Source of the DNA: Cyrtodaria siliqua
Lineage: Eukaryota; Mollusca; Bivalvia; Adapedonta; Hiatellidae
Direction of reading: 5' to 3'
DNA length: 64,000 nt
Assembly: GCA_037043455.1 (NCBI GenBank)
Contig: JAWPHD010011431.1
Coordinates: 1-64,000 of the forward strand
Shown here: in pieces, positions 22,333 to 33,967 of the stretch
How positions within the stretch are numbered: position 1 is the stretch's first letter
How the letters are laid out: every line of letters begins with the position of its first letter
Translations under genes and position numbers: made by a program
The notes under the pieces: generated by a model
What the model was told of the DNA's origin: nothing
Seen by the model: the letters and a program-made list of their open reading frames with translations, nothing else
Database searches by the model: none

Positions 22333-24488
22333 GGTCATTGCTAATTATAGAATCCAAACGTCCTAGTTATTTATGTAAATCTAATATCACTGTTATTTAT
22401 AATGCTAACCCCTCTTTACTTCCTCCGAGACCTAGGTTTTCCTTTCGTAATTTAAAATCGGAAATTCAGGAATTTCATAATAAATTTGATTTAGTTCCTG
22501 CAGATAAAGCCGCTAATAATGTAATTATTGTTTACGCCTACATTATGTCAATGTTTTATCTCTGGAACTCGGCAGCACCAATACTCAAGTTAATTCTACT
22601 GAGGATGATGATGTTTCCGCACATATCACTCGGTGCACTACTTTCAAGGCAGGTGTAAACGATAAGCAAAATAAACTGCCTACTATGTACTGGATTTCTA
22701 AATTACATAAAAATACATATAAGGCTCGCTTTATTTCGAATTCTAGTGCCTGCACCACCACAAACATCTCCAAACTTTTAACTTCTTATCTTACTGCCGT
22801 TAAAGATCACGTTAAACTATATTGTGATAAAACTTATGAAAACTCTGTGATTAATTTATTTTGGTCTATAAAAAATTCAGGAGACGTTCTTGATAAAATT
22901 GTCAATAAAGGTCAAGTTTCATCAATAAGCACTTATGAATTCTCTACACTATATACAACCTTACGACATCACCTTATTAAAGACAAGCTAATTTCTCTTA
23001 TTCAATTAACATTCGCTAGAGAAAATACTACTTTTTTGGCATGTAAAAATATAAAAGCCTTTTTTACTAACGGCAGTTTAGATAATTATACTATGTGGAC
23101 TTGCTATGAAGTTTTTGAAGCACTCATCTTCCTATTAGATAATATTTTCGTCTGGTATGGAACCACCCTTTATAAACAAATTGTTGGTATCCCTATGGGT
23201 TCGAACTGTGCACCACTTCTTGCAGGTTTGTTTTTATTTTGCTATGAAAGGGATTTCATGTTGAGTGTTTCACCAGATACCCAGGCAGATGTTATTGAAG
23301 CCTTTTATGACACCTCTCGGTATCTGGATGACATGTTGAACATTGACAACCCTTTCTTTCTAACTATGGTTAATAATATTTATCCTAAAGAACTTCAGCT
23401 TAACAAAGCTAATATATCTGATAATAACGCTTCTTTTCTTGATTTAGATCTCTCGATTGAAAATGGTAAAATAATTAGCAAAATCTATGACAAGAGAGAT
23501 GATTTTAATTTTGACTTTGTTAATTATTCCCACTTGGATGGGGATGTTCCCCGAGCAACTTCTTGTGGGGTGTATGTGTCTCAACTTATTCGTTTTTCTA
23601 GAGCTTGTACTCGAGTTGAGGACTTTAATATTCGTAATGTTTGTATAACTAAAAAGTTTCTCAATCAGGGTTACCGTTACCATAAACTTCGTAAAACCTT
23701 TGCAAAATTGTATTATCGTAACCCTGATCTTCTTTCCAAATATAAAAATAATTTAAGGACTCTTCTGCGACAAGGACTATCACAACCTGACTTCTATGGT
23801 GATGTGATTTATAAACTTCGTAAGATTCTTGGTCATGATTATTTTCATACTATCTTTGTAAAACTTGTTAAAAAGTTTATCAAAAGAGGTTATGACACTA
23901 TCATTTTGCAACGTATTGCATGCTTGGTGGTGGATCCTTTACAGTTCGCCACTATGCTTTCCTGCTGTGGACCCTATGATGACGCCTGCCTAAAGCCCAT
24001 TGGGACGGTGGCGTTTGATGTTTGTCTATGATCTTTCTTGTCGTGCCCTTAATGGTTTATTCTCTTACTGCTCTGGCTTCTGCCAAGTCAGTGAGTACCT
24101 TCATTGTGACTTTCTAGGCAATTGTTTTTTTGTATTATATTTACACGAGCATATTTGTGTTTTACTTATATTGCCTATTGATGCTGCCTTGTTGGTTAGA
24201 GATTAGATCATGGCGGGGATTTCTTTATTTACACTGTCCTGTTTTAATGGGATGACAGTAGGGTAAGTGTGAGGTTTGGTGCACCCTAGAACCGGTTTAA
24301 ACCCCCAGTGGCCTACTTTGCCACTGACCGTTCCAAGGTGGTAGCCCTATTGTCAACCCTTTTGTGTTTGTGATGTCGTTTGTATTTATTATTGCTTTTG
24401 CCTTCTTGTTTGTCTGTTTGCGTGTTTGTTTCTGTGTTTTGTGGTTGACTGTCCTCCTTGAATGCTACTTTCCCTGTACGATCTTTTA
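22333..24488 (+). mobile_element. Penelope-like retroelement, near-complete 3' two thirds
   Basis: Made of a short frameshifted N-terminal part (22,338-22,540), a long RT frame and an about 450-base 3' untranslated tail (24,032-24,488) that recurs at 4,018-4,290, 16,927-16,970 (end only) and, diverged, at about 47,150-47,530. It is nested between the two inverted repeats of the 8.2-kb element. No endonuclease (GIY-YIG) domain is recognisable in the window. Confidence 0.82.
22338..24031 (+). pseudogene. Reverse transcriptase of the Penelope-like element, one frameshift
   Basis: The frame open from 22,338 holds 'HNKFDLVPADKAANNVIIV' (an RT N-terminal block). A single-base shift near 22,530 moves the reading to the frame of the 448-codon ORF 22,685-24,031. 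That ORF has 'YWISKLHKNTYKARFI' (residues 2-17), 'YEFSTLYTT' (RT motif A region with its aspartate replaced by glutamate), 'GIPMGSNCAPLLAGLFLF' (motif B, about 168-185), 'SRYLDDMLNIDN' (catalytic YxDD, about 213-224) and a C-terminal 'KIYDKRDDFNF' block. It copies element RNA into DNA in the family. The motif A change and the frameshift suggest it is inactive. A Penelope-like assignment is preferred over other RT lineages but rests on memory of the motif set. Confidence 0.78.
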
Positions 24489-25209
24489 TATTTCTTTATA
24501 CCTGTTCAAACTTGTTTCAAACCCTTATACTCTTCTATTGATCGAATAGTAACTATTTACCTAGCGTTTCCGGTTTTGGTCTACAATCAAAAATCTGTTG
24601 AAAATACGTTTAAAATGATACAAAACACGATAGGATTCGGTCCATTATGAGGTAATTATGGGTATTTAAAGTGTGGATCAATCAGAGTCTACTATTATAT
24701 CACGTGACCCCTAAACAGCAATATCACCGTAACTATAAGCGGTAAACAAAAGTATCGATTTTAGAATCAGCGTGAACAGATCTATCAAATGGTATCAGTT
24801 TTATATGGTTTAAACTAAAAATTAAGAAAATGTTTAAAAACTGCTCTTATGCAATAACTCTTAAAGTAAACAAAATCGACGCGAGAACCCAGGTTTATTC
24901 GAAAGTTTTTTATGAGATGTATTAGAAAATGAAATAAAATTGAAAATTAGACATTAAATGACATTAAATGATACTCTACGGCTGTAAAACTGATTTTAAG
25001 TTATTTTCTGAAACAAAGGATTCACATTTGATTATATAATCAGATAGCGCGTGAAATTTCGATTACTTTGGTATATAATTATATGTAGATAGGTAGAAAT
25101 ATGTTGAAAATATACGGATATAATGTTACATATATAGACTCTGGTTAACATTTACGATTTAACCCCTTAATGGTCAAAAGGTAATCCGTTACCCAGACGA
25201 CTTAATATT
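24489..25209. other. Noncoding core of the 8.2-kb element
   Basis: About 720 bases between the Penelope-like 3' end and the right TIR. No ORF with a motif and no repeats found elsewhere in the window. A short duplication ('gacattaaatgacattaaat' near 24,951) is the only local structure. It presumably belongs to the original element. Confidence 0.5.
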
Positions 25210-26883
25210 TAAGTTACATACGAGACCAGCTTTGTATAGAAATGTTTTCAGTGAACTTTTAATCTTAGTTCAAATCACAATCTCTGGACAATACATGTAT
25301 TAACATCTATAATACTTGTAATGAAGAATTCAACTTTAAATCCGATGTTACATTTTGTTCATAGATGTGTTTATACTTTGAGAGAGAACAGATTTGAAAA
25401 TGGAAGTTACTGATTTTGATTTTTTGTATAATTAAACTTAAAGAAGCAGTGGACATTTTGGCTTGTTCGGGGTTCGGATACAAGAGTTTTAACAATACAA
25501 TTATAAATGTGACGTTTCAATCAAATACTGATTGGTACGATTCTTTAATTAGAACTAACGGTATTGCAATTTACCAGGATTCTGAGTTTCAAGTAATATC
25601 GGTTATAAGCAATAACTACAATTTTTCAAGTGGACATGTATCATAATTATGAAAGATGTATTCACTTTGAAGACGGATCATGAAGTTTCTAATTCTTTAT
25701 TTTGGAAACAGAAACACAACTTTGAGAGAATTAGAATTTAGTCAGTATCGACCATCCACATTCTTTACAAAGAAGGTAAGTGGTACTTGTTAGTTGTCGT
25801 TTAACTTTGTTTTCCAGCACTCAAAGAAAACAGTAATGTTCTGGAACGAGTCTAGCTGTAGATTGATTTGATAGAAATAACAAATTCTTATATACTAAAA
25901 AGTTCACTGGTTCTTGAAAATCAATCAATCTGATTGGTCCGTTTGTGTTATTTATAGAAATCAACGTCAAGTCTTTTTATAAAAGAAGTCTTAACATGTC
26001 AAATCTTGTTTTTAAAGTATTGGTAAAATAGAGTGTTTCCGGTCCTTTGTTCACGTTTTCTATTGCGGTCGGATGTCAATTCGCCGTGTCAATACCTTTT
26101 GTTCGAACATCCTGTCCCTAATTCCCTTTGCGGTTTTAATACAAAAGGAACTCAGACATCCTGCCTATATAATATCCACAGATTAGGTCTAAATGTCAAT
26201 ACCTTTTGTTCAAGCATCCTGGCAGTAATCCCCTTTGCGGCTTTTATACAAAAGGAACTCAGACATCTTGTCTCTATAATGTCCACAGATTAAGTTTAAA
26301 TGGCAATACCTTTTGTTAGAACATCATGGCAGTAATCCCCTTTGCGGGTTTTGTACAAAAGGAACTCAGACATCCTGTCTCTATAATGTCCACAGATTAA
26401 GTCTCAATATCAATACCTTTTGTTAGAACATCCTGGCAGTAATCCTCTCTGCGGTTTTTACAAAAGGAACTCAGACATCCTGTCTATATAATGTCCACAG
26501 ATTAAGTGCAATACCTTTTGTTACAACATTCTTGCAGTAATCCCCTCTGCAGTTTTTATACAAAAGGAACTCAGACATCCTGTTTCTATAATGTCCACAG
26601 ATTAAATCTAAATGTCAATACCTTTTGTTAGAACATCCTTGCAGTAATCCCCTCTGCGGTTTTTATACAAAAGGAACTCAGACATCCTGTCTCTTTAATG
26701 TCCACAGATTAAGGAGACTGATGCAATATCTTTTGTCAGAACATCCTGCTACTAATGCCATCTACCCACAATACATTCATATGCAAATGAAGCCGCGCGT
26801 GACCTACTTTACACAACGTGCATTTCTATTTTTAGAAAACAAAATGGCGCCCGTTTGTTTACTGCTAAAGAGACCCATAAACT
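25210..26883 (-). repeat. Right terminal inverted repeat (about 1.67 kb)
   Basis: Inverted partner of 18,716-20,225. Anchors include 'aatctctggacaatacatgt' (about 25,280), 'agattgatttgatagaaata'-type sequence (25,860), 'cggtcggatgtcaattcgcc' (26,067) and 'tcatatgcaaatgaagccgc' (26,776). It is longer than the left arm mainly because its tandem array has more units. Confidence 0.9.
26090..26720 (-). repeat. Tandem array of about 110-bp units inside the right TIR
   Basis: Roughly six units of 'aaaaggaactcagacatcct', 'gtctctataatgtccacaga', 'aataccttttgttagaacat', 'cctggcagtaatcccct'. This is the complement of the left-arm unit, in higher copy number. Confidence 0.9.
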
Positions 26884-27745
26884 ACTCAGCTTTTTACAAA
26901 ATTTAAAAAAAGCATTCGATATCGATCATTCTTAAACCGCCTAGCTTTTAGTATTGATATATACATCTAACCTGACGTTTAGCTTTGTCTTTTTTACCAC
27001 TCCACAAGATGTTAAAGATTAATGTTTTTAATTCATTTATTACCTGTTGGTGGGGATTGGGTAATATTGAAATTAGATGAGTTATTTTTGGAATTGCAAG
27101 ACTCTTTATAACTGTAATTTTACCAATTGATGAGAGAATCCTCTTTGACCAGCTAATCAAAGAGTATTGATCTTTTCAATTTTATTTGTATAATTTATAG
27201 TACATATTTGGTCTAGGTCCACAGAAAATGTAATACCTAATAGAATGAAGGAGTCATGCTCCCAGCACAGTTCATATTCTCTAAATAGTTTAACGTAACA
27301 TCGTTTTCTGCAACCTATCTAAATGAATTTATATTAAGGCCGGAGACTCTCGCATAAAATGTTAAGGTTTTAAGAATGTGTCTTAGAGATTTTTCAGAGC
27401 CATCCAGTACTAATGTAGTGTCATCTGCATATTGTGAGATTATGTGCTCTTGGGAACCTATTTTGAAACCGGTAATATTTAAATTATTTCTGCACACAGA
27501 ATGAATATATAGGGAGACAATGGGTCGCCCTGACGACAACCTCGATGTATAGCGAACCAGTCTGAGAGGTGCCCATTTACTATAACACAAGATTCTATAT
27601 TGGTGTAAAATAACTTTGTCCATCTTTTAAAGACAGTGCCAAAATAATAGAAGTCCAGTACTTGGAAAATAAAGTCCCACGCGAGCGAGTCAAAAGCTTT
27701 TTCAACGTTAGTTAGGAAGAGTAGTCCAGGTAAATTGTATTTTTA
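26884..27745 (-). pseudogene. L1/Tx1-like LINE, RT part of ORF2 (upstream half of a split copy)
   Basis: Minus-strand frames from 27,745 downward give 'WDFIFQVLDFYYFGTVF', 'HRGCRQGDPLSPYIF' (RT motif B region, about 27,500-27,550), 'SQYADDTTLVLDGSEKS' (catalytic YADD, about 27,390-27,440), 'ARVSGLNIN', then 'LSWSKRILSSIGKITVIKS' and 'FNILWSGKKDKAKR' (about 26,960-27,010) and 'LGGLRMIDIECFF'. Frameshifts separate these blocks. The L1/Tx1 assignment follows from the KRxLSxxGKITVIKSLA and WxGKxDKxKR blocks. The next expected block is found at 18,715 on the other side of the 8.2-kb element. Confidence 0.82.
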
Positions 27746-28635
27746 AATACAGCATATTTTGACGATAGAGTACCCCTTCATAAGGACGGATGTATATCAG
27801 AAGTTTAAACACGATTAACATGGTTTATGTATATCATACGTATATCATACATGTTTGATAGTATATGTATATCCTTTACTTTAGTCCTTGGCAAAACGAA
27901 AACCAAGGAGTCTAAAGGATTAGTTGTAACACTAAGTTAATGGAATAATTATATATGTGTCACCATTTATTTCACTGGCTCAAACACCAGAATAAGTTTA
28001 AGACCAACATTTCGGTCAGTGTTAGTCTTTGAGCATTCTTTTAAAGAATGGTAATTGTAAATGTATTCAAGTTATATCAGGGGGGTATTTATTGAGGAGT
28101 TTCAAGTTGATTGTGCATATTTAGATATTTTATTTATTACCTCCATCATGTACTGGTGGTTATTGGTAAGTACCAGTAATGGTAATAACAGTCAAATACC
28201 GTACCATCATTTACTAACCCAAAGTGTTGATCACAGTCCAGTCAAATAACGAGGTTCCATAACATTGATTACATATTTACCTCACAGGTGCACTTGATCT
28301 ATACAAATATAATAGAAAACAATGCAGATTACCGATTAATATTGTAAGATATAATAACTAAGGATAATAGATTGTATAGTCCACATACCATTCATTAGCA
28401 GACTTGTTTACAGAGTTCATATATCCAGTTGGTGCTGTACCACAGGCTAAACAAACATGCGCTCATACAGTCGTTATCCAGAAGTCTAGTATTGACAAGG
28501 TAGTAATTATATTAAATGATAAATTGTAATAATATACAGGTTAATAATTTATTACAGGACAACTCCGCCAGAGTTGTTATACCAGTAGTCATACATTATA
28601 TATATATTATATTATAGGTTAACTAAAACTCAATT
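27746..28635. other. AT-rich sequence without a gene
   Basis: No supported ORF. The start has repeated 'gtatatcatac' words (27,828-27,880). The rest has low-complexity AT stretches ('tatatatatattatattata' near 28,595). Confidence 0.55.
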
Positions 28636-28639
28636 CGCA

Positions 28640-28985
28640 CTTTACCTACCGAGTTATCTATGATGTCAAGATGTGTATATGGTTTCGGCGTCAAAATCGA
28701 CATAGTATTACCGAACTTATGACCCTTTTGTCGTCGAATTTTACGTTAAAATATCTTGTGTGTCTATTTCCTCCCAGTTTTCCTCCGTTTCTTTTCAAAC
28801 TTAACAGGATACTTACCGATGATATCAACATGTGCATATCGATTCGGCATCCAAATCGACCCAGTATTACAAGAGTTACGGCTCCCTTTTCGCCAAATTT
28901 TACATTTAACACTGATTGTTTTCAGCGGGAGCATCCGTGTCCCATAGACAAATTTCTTGTTTTTATCCGTAGGGAAACTCTTTAA
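28640..28985. repeat. Two-copy tandem repeat, 159-bp period
   Basis: 'gatgtcaagatgtgtatatg' (28,662) and 'gatatcaacatgtgcatatc' (28,821) begin matching, diverged units that share 'tcggc', 'caaaatcgac', 'agtattac' and 'aattttac'. The ORFs over them on both strands mirror the repeat and have no motif. Confidence 0.75.
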
Positions 28986-29520
28986 TCTCTGTACCCACAT
29001 AGTCATTCATCAAATTTCATGGATAGACTTTATACGGTGACATGAGGATCCCTTTATTATTTTTGGGTCAGTAGGTCAACGGTCAAGGTTTCCATGACCT
29101 GATCATAAACAACCTTGTCTGTATAACTTCCTAATCTCTGTAGCCACGTCATCAACTGCACTGGTGGACTGTTAATGGTGGGAAAGATGAGCCTTATTGT
29201 TTTGGTGTCAGTAGGTCAAAGGCCATGACCTGTAAAACTATGTCTGCAGGACAACACTTCAATTCCAAATTAAACTGGTAGGCTGTCCAGTAGACAGGAT
29301 GATCCTATTCATTCCTAGGTCAGAAAGTCAAATGTCAAATTTACCATGACCCGATCATGAAAAACCTTACCCAAAAGATAACTTTTCAACCGCTGTATCC
29401 ACGTTCCTCAAATTTCGCGGACTCCATGTTGAGCAGATGATCCCTCTTCAATGTGGTGTCAAGGTAACCATGACCCGATCATGAATAACATTGCACTCTT
29501 ATATGGATCAATAACTGCTT
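28986..29520. repeat. Diverged tandem units of about 130 bp
   Basis: Three to four units built around 'ggtcagtaggtcaa', 'ccatgacctgatcat', 'caaccttgtctgtataactt' and 'tctctgtagccacg'. Typical of short-unit arrays in molluscan repeats; noncoding. Confidence 0.7.
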
Positions 29521-30500
29521 GGTGACTTTGTTCTAGTTAGAAACTAGAACTATTACTGAAGGTGAGAAATACCCCCGCTTTTTTGCTATTATGGATGAGA
29601 ATTGGTAAAATCTAGAAGAATAAATGTCTAAAATATCTATTAATTTTATAATGTTAAAAAAAAACTCCAAGTAAAACAAAGGTTCATAATTCTGTAAAAA
29701 TAAATAAATGCAGAATCAAAAAAACATTAATGCAGAGATACATCCTATCATCACATGTGAACTATAAGATTTTTCTTTCGTTCCAATCCTTTAAATTATG
29801 TACTGTACATCAGTGAAATAACACTGATTGTCTTCATTTTGTTTACGGAAATGATATAATATCTTTTAAATGTCGTAATTATTCTCACAGTACTAATATG
29901 TTTTTATATTTGTTTTACAAATCCTAGTCCTTCAGTGTTCAAATTCCATATTCAACATATTATTGTAGAATTTTGTACAATGATTAGTGAAAATATTGAT
30001 AATCCAAAAACGCTATTTCAGAAGACTGCCAGTCAATTTAATGTCCATTTATCAATAAATTAATTTCACACGTTAGCTTAAAATGTTAATTTCTAAGACA
30101 ATGCCTTTTCATCTACCATGCTTTAATTCTGAATCTTGTAATGCACAGATATATCTGGTGATGTATTAGAAATTTCAAAGGTCCTCCACAAGTACTTAAA
30201 GAGAAACAGGCATTTAAAAAAAATAACAATTAACATACCTGAAACAACTCAGGAAGAAAATGCCTCAGTATGTGTAAGTGATGTGTATTAAATGTTCCAT
30301 AACTTTCGTCACACAAAAAATACAGCATTCATTTTACCATCAATGGAATAGTATTGAAACTCTCTTTCATTTTATATCAATTATCAAACTCACAACGAGC
30401 ACATAATTGTTAAAACGCGTTAGTGACAGAACTTATTGAATGACCCTCGTAAATGTAATAACACTCCATGAAAACTTTTTAAGTGAAAGCCACATAATGT
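29521..30500. other. AT-rich sequence without a gene
   Basis: About 1 kb with no supported ORF, RNA gene or internal repeat beyond homopolymer runs. Confidence 0.55.
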
Positions 30501-30504
30501 TCAT

Positions 30505-31084
30505 TATAGAGTGAAAAATTCTAAGTCAAATAAAGGGCCATAGTTCTGTAATAAATTAGGCACCAACAATGTGTGATGTAGAGGGACATAAGGTCATCTG
30601 TTGTTATGTGTACATGAAGTTTGGGAACAATCAATTCGAAACTGTTTGAAAAACTAGAAAATGTGTCCATGTGACACGAATGTTTCGCTAAAGGGTCATC
30701 GGTTGCTTACACAATAGAGTAACAAAATGTTAAGTGTAATATCAAAAGGCAAATTATATTTTGCTTATGTAGATGCATGTGCATGTTTTTATATGTGCCT
30801 TAAAAAGCTTAATTACTGTAATTATTGTTTTTATCACTGTGTGCAATGTAACAGGTATCAAACGTTTTCACTGTCATATAACTGGAATCATGTGTTTTAT
30901 CATTGTTAATTTTGTGCAACAAATCTGGAATCAAGCGTTTGTCATTGCTTGTCATAAGAATGGAATCAATTAATAAATAAGAAGTGTAAAAAAACATATG
31001 TTTAGTAACAACAGATTGGATGTTTATCTTCACCAAAATTATTGCACATTTCATATGATGCGTTATTTCCTAATATATTATAAT
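30505..31084. repeat. Single unit of the about 176-bp family, then unannotated sequence
   Basis: 'attctaagtcaaataaaggg', 'ttctgtaataaattaggca' and 'gtttgggaacaatcaattcg' (30,505-30,680) match the array at 39,020-39,560. The remainder to 31,084 has small chance ORFs only. Confidence 0.7.
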
Positions 31085-31365
31085 TGTTGGCCCCACCGAG
31101 GTGTGGGGCAACACCCCAACCCCACTACCCCCGGTCCCCATACGCCAATCCTCACCCTCAACCCACCTCACCTCACCTACCCACACAAACAAATGAAGCT
31201 AATAAAAACATTCATCTAAGTATCATCGATGTGAAGTTTGGTTAAAATTGGCCAAGCAGTCCCTGAGGAGAAGTTGTTTGAAACAAAAGTTAACGACGAC
31301 GTACGACGGACGAAGAGTGATCCCAAAAGATCACCTTGAGCCTTCGGCTCAGGTGATCTAAAAAA
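31085..31365 (+). mobile_element. Terminal part of a pearl-like non-autonomous element with 3' hairpin
   Basis: Opens with a hairpin-capable 'ggccccaccgaggtgtgggg'. It then has 'aagtttggttaaaattggcc' and 'gaggagaagttgtttgaaac', an ACG-rich run ('gacgacgtacgacggacgaa', about 31,294) and the terminal palindrome formed by 'gatcaccttgagcc' and 'ggctcaggtgatc' (31,333-31,360). The same end, in order, closes the element at 51,480-51,575. Confidence 0.75.
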
Positions 31366-31830
31366 TTTAACGTAAAACTGTAATGTAAATTAACAAAATG
31401 TAAAAAGTAGGTCAATGTCATTTATATTGACCTGATTTGAGTAGGAACATATAGCAGTCATACAGATGTAAGTGTGTATAAAGTTTGAAAACTGTATGGC
31501 TTTTGGTATCTGAGAAACTGAGTAAATAAGAAACTTGAATGTAAAACTTCAATGTAGGATAACAAAGTGCCAAAGGTAGGTCAATGTAATTCATACTGAC
31601 CCACGTTTCATTGGAACATATCGCTGTCTTGTAGTTATCAACATTTGTAAAGTTTGAAAGCTCTAAGGTATCTGGTGTTGGAGAAATGGACTTAACAAAT
31701 GTAAAAATTCAATGTAAATTAACAAAGTGTAAAAAGTAGGCCAAGGTCATTTATATTGACCTGATTTGGGTAGGAACATATTGCTGCCATATAGATGTGT
31801 GTATGTAGTTTGAAAACGGACAAGGGTAAC
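31366..31830. repeat. Three diverged units of about 165 bp
   Basis: Units share 'aatgtaaattaacaaaatgt', 'aaaagtaggtcaatgtcatt', 'gacctgatttg.gtaggaac' and 'gtgtataaagtttgaaaac', at about 31,385, 31,550 and 31,710. Noncoding. Confidence 0.75.
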
Positions 31831-31835
31831 ACTAC

Positions 31836-32435
31836 GAGAAGAGTTCAGATTGTAATGCAACTGAGTTTATGCTAAAATAATAACAATTTTGATAATTTTT
31901 TTAATTTCATTCCCTTCAAGTAATCCCCCAGAACAGAAATACACATTTTTAAACGACAAATCCAATCCTGGATTTCTGGTACTCTTCTCTGTGTATACTG
32001 GCAAGGCACTGGTAAACTGCTGCTCCGAGACGAGTCCGCGCTGTATATATTTTCCCAGATAATTGTTTTTAAGTCGGGGGAACAAGAAACAGTCGCAATG
32101 GGCAAGGTCTGGAGAATACTGGGGATGTGGTAGAACCGTAACCTTTTTATTGTCCAGGAAAGTCTTGACAATATGCTCCTTGTGTGCAGGAGTATTGTCG
32201 TACAGTAGTTTGATATTCTGCAAGCCTGTTGCCGGTCGGCGTTTTAAGAAGTATCATTTTTAACAGTTTCCTCTTGTAGAATGCTGCATTGACAGATTTT
32301 CCTTTCGGAACAGGTATTTGTATGGCTCGACCTTGATTAGTAAAGATATAGCAAGTATTATCTTCTTGACACTAACAATGCATTTGGCAATACAAGGTCT
32401 TCGGCAATTTCTCGTAGCCCATGTTTTTTGTAGCA
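31836..32435 (-). pseudogene. Mariner-like transposase, C-terminal fragment
   Basis: Minus-strand frames give 'WATRNCRRPCIAKCIVSVKK' (about 32,360-32,420), 'LLYDNTPAHKEHIVKTFLD' (second catalytic Asp, about 32,150-32,210), 'VLPHPQYSPDLAHCDCFLF' (third Asp) and a terminal 'WICRLKMCISVLGDYLKG' in a shifted frame. The spacing between the second and third Asp fits the DD34D type. The plus-strand left edge has a terminal repeat, 'cgagaagagttcagattgta' (from 31,836). No matching right end is found, and the N-terminal half is missing beyond 32,435. It belongs to the same family as 37,690-38,980. Confidence 0.85.
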
Positions 32436-32967
32436 CTACGGGGTCGTATGCTATGCTTGGTACATTTAATAACAAGGTCCGAATTCGCGTTTCGCGTTTC
32501 GAATTCGTGATTTCCATAAAGTATTGGTACATATAAAACAGTCCGAATAACTACACATTCATAATACGCTATGAACAATCTGTTATATATATATGCATAT
32601 CCGTTTAGTATAGTGGTTTTTAGTACGTCCATTTGTTGAATACCTAAATAGTCCCTATTATTAAATGTCTTAGGTTCACAAAGTATAATATAATCAAGAA
32701 ACGTTCAAAAGTCCATATCTTCCAATTAGTATGTAACGATGACTGCCCTACTATACTGGCTTCCATAGTACAGATTACCGTATCCCACACCCTGTCTTAG
32801 ACTGCGGGATCCATCTTACAAGATCGACTGACTCTTCACTCTTTAACCACCGGCCCCAGACTCTCTACTAGACTTTCCTGCGCTCAATATTATACTTGAA
32901 GATTACCCATACTGCTTTTCGGCAGTTAGTCATGCCTCACATATGGACATCAACATGTGTAGCTACA
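32436..32967. other. Sequence without a recognised gene
   Basis: Unrelated to the transposase on its left and to the composite on its right. No motif-bearing ORF. Confidence 0.5.
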
Positions 32968-33946
32968 GGGGGCACTCCACAGTTTAATGTACATTTCTCA
33001 ATCATCAACCCATGACAAGCTCTTAGCCTGAATCCTTGAGCAAAAATAAATCACATCATCATTGTGTCATACATTTCTGAGAAGACAATAAAATTACCCA
33101 TGTTTCCATACCAAATAAAAGTATCAAAAAGCATTTTCTGTACAACTTTAGTCCCATTTCTTTAAGATTACCCCACCCCTTAAAAACATGCTAAAAATGC
33201 AATTTTAGCAATATTTCAAATGTCAATAAATAAAATAAAAAAAAATTCCTACACATATCAGGGTCATGTCATCACTCATAATGCTCTTGCCTATCAGGAA
33301 ATGCTAAATTTTACATACCTAGTCCGGCATTTTAAAAAGTTATTCCACGCTGATCTCTTCGTCAGTGAAAATCAACCATTTTAACTACTTTTAGGAAGTT
33401 TTTGATTGGTTCACATTTTTCTATTTATAGCCTCCAAAACACCCAAAGAATGCATATTCCAATACACCAAAATAAACTTAGAAGTAATCAAAACTGAAAA
33501 AAACATCAAACATGTGCTTCATAATTATTATAAAGACCATCCATGGACCTAAAAGATGCTTAGTTGATTTCTTTCTGATTTACACCATGGACGTTCATGC
33601 GAAACTGAGGACTGCCCCCTTAAGGGAAAGTTGTCCGTTAAAAAAAAATTGAAACGCCCCTTTTTCCATTTCGCGAATTTATTCCGGACGTCTTGACATA
33701 CGTTTTATTGCGACTGTCCAAAAATTGGCCTAACAGCACCTTTTTAAGATAACACTGAAATAGCCTTTTTAACAGCTTTTTTGCAAACTTTTTTCTTTCG
33801 GTCTTTTTTTTTCCATAGCATGAAAAAGGTCTGAAATTTGCAACCAGAAGTCATTTCCTCTCTAAAAAGTTGCCTCCTATAACCCGATTTATATAAAGCC
33901 GCTATCTTATGCGATTTATTTTTATTTTAACGCGACACGAAATAAT

Positions 33947-33967
33947 GACGTCATGTGACATGACGTC
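33947..33967. promoter_or_regulatory. Perfect palindrome holding two CRE-like half sites
   Basis: 'gacgtcatg' and its complement 'catgacgtc' flank 'tga', giving a 9-bp-arm palindrome with two TGACGTCA-type words. It could bind a bZIP protein; nothing else supports a regulatory role. Confidence 0.35.

Larger units (their letters stand above)
18716..26883. mobile_element. About 8.2-kb virus-like element with 1.5-1.7-kb terminal inverted repeats
   Basis: The left end (18,716) reads 'agtatatgggtct' and the right end (26,883) its near-complement 'agacccataaact'. From there inward the two arms are inverted copies for 1.5 kb or more ('gtaaacaaacgggcgccatt' on the left, 'aatggcgcccgtttgtttac' on the right). 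The core carries a zinc finger-packaging ATPase relic and an overlapping small ORF on the minus strand, plus a nested Penelope-like element; without that insertion it would be about 6 kb. Long TIRs, AG...CT ends and this ATPase type suggest a shrunken relative of Polinton/Maverick or adintovirus-like elements. No DNA polymerase B, integrase, protease or capsid is recognisable, and no clear target duplication was found. Confidence 0.7.

Noticed and set aside
21874..22366. Three overlapping ORFs of 117-156 codons rich in Ser, Pro and Leu
   Set aside because: They are the three frames of a (TCC)n microsatellite; all frames being open together is expected of the repeat.
22685..24488. Hammerhead ribozyme in the Penelope-like ends
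   Set aside because: Such ribozymes are known in this group, but I do not find the CTGATGA...GAAA core in correct order in the visible part.
24000..24650. Small hydrophobic ORFs after the reverse transcriptase
   Set aside because: They lie in the element's 3' tail and are not conserved between its copies in reading frame.
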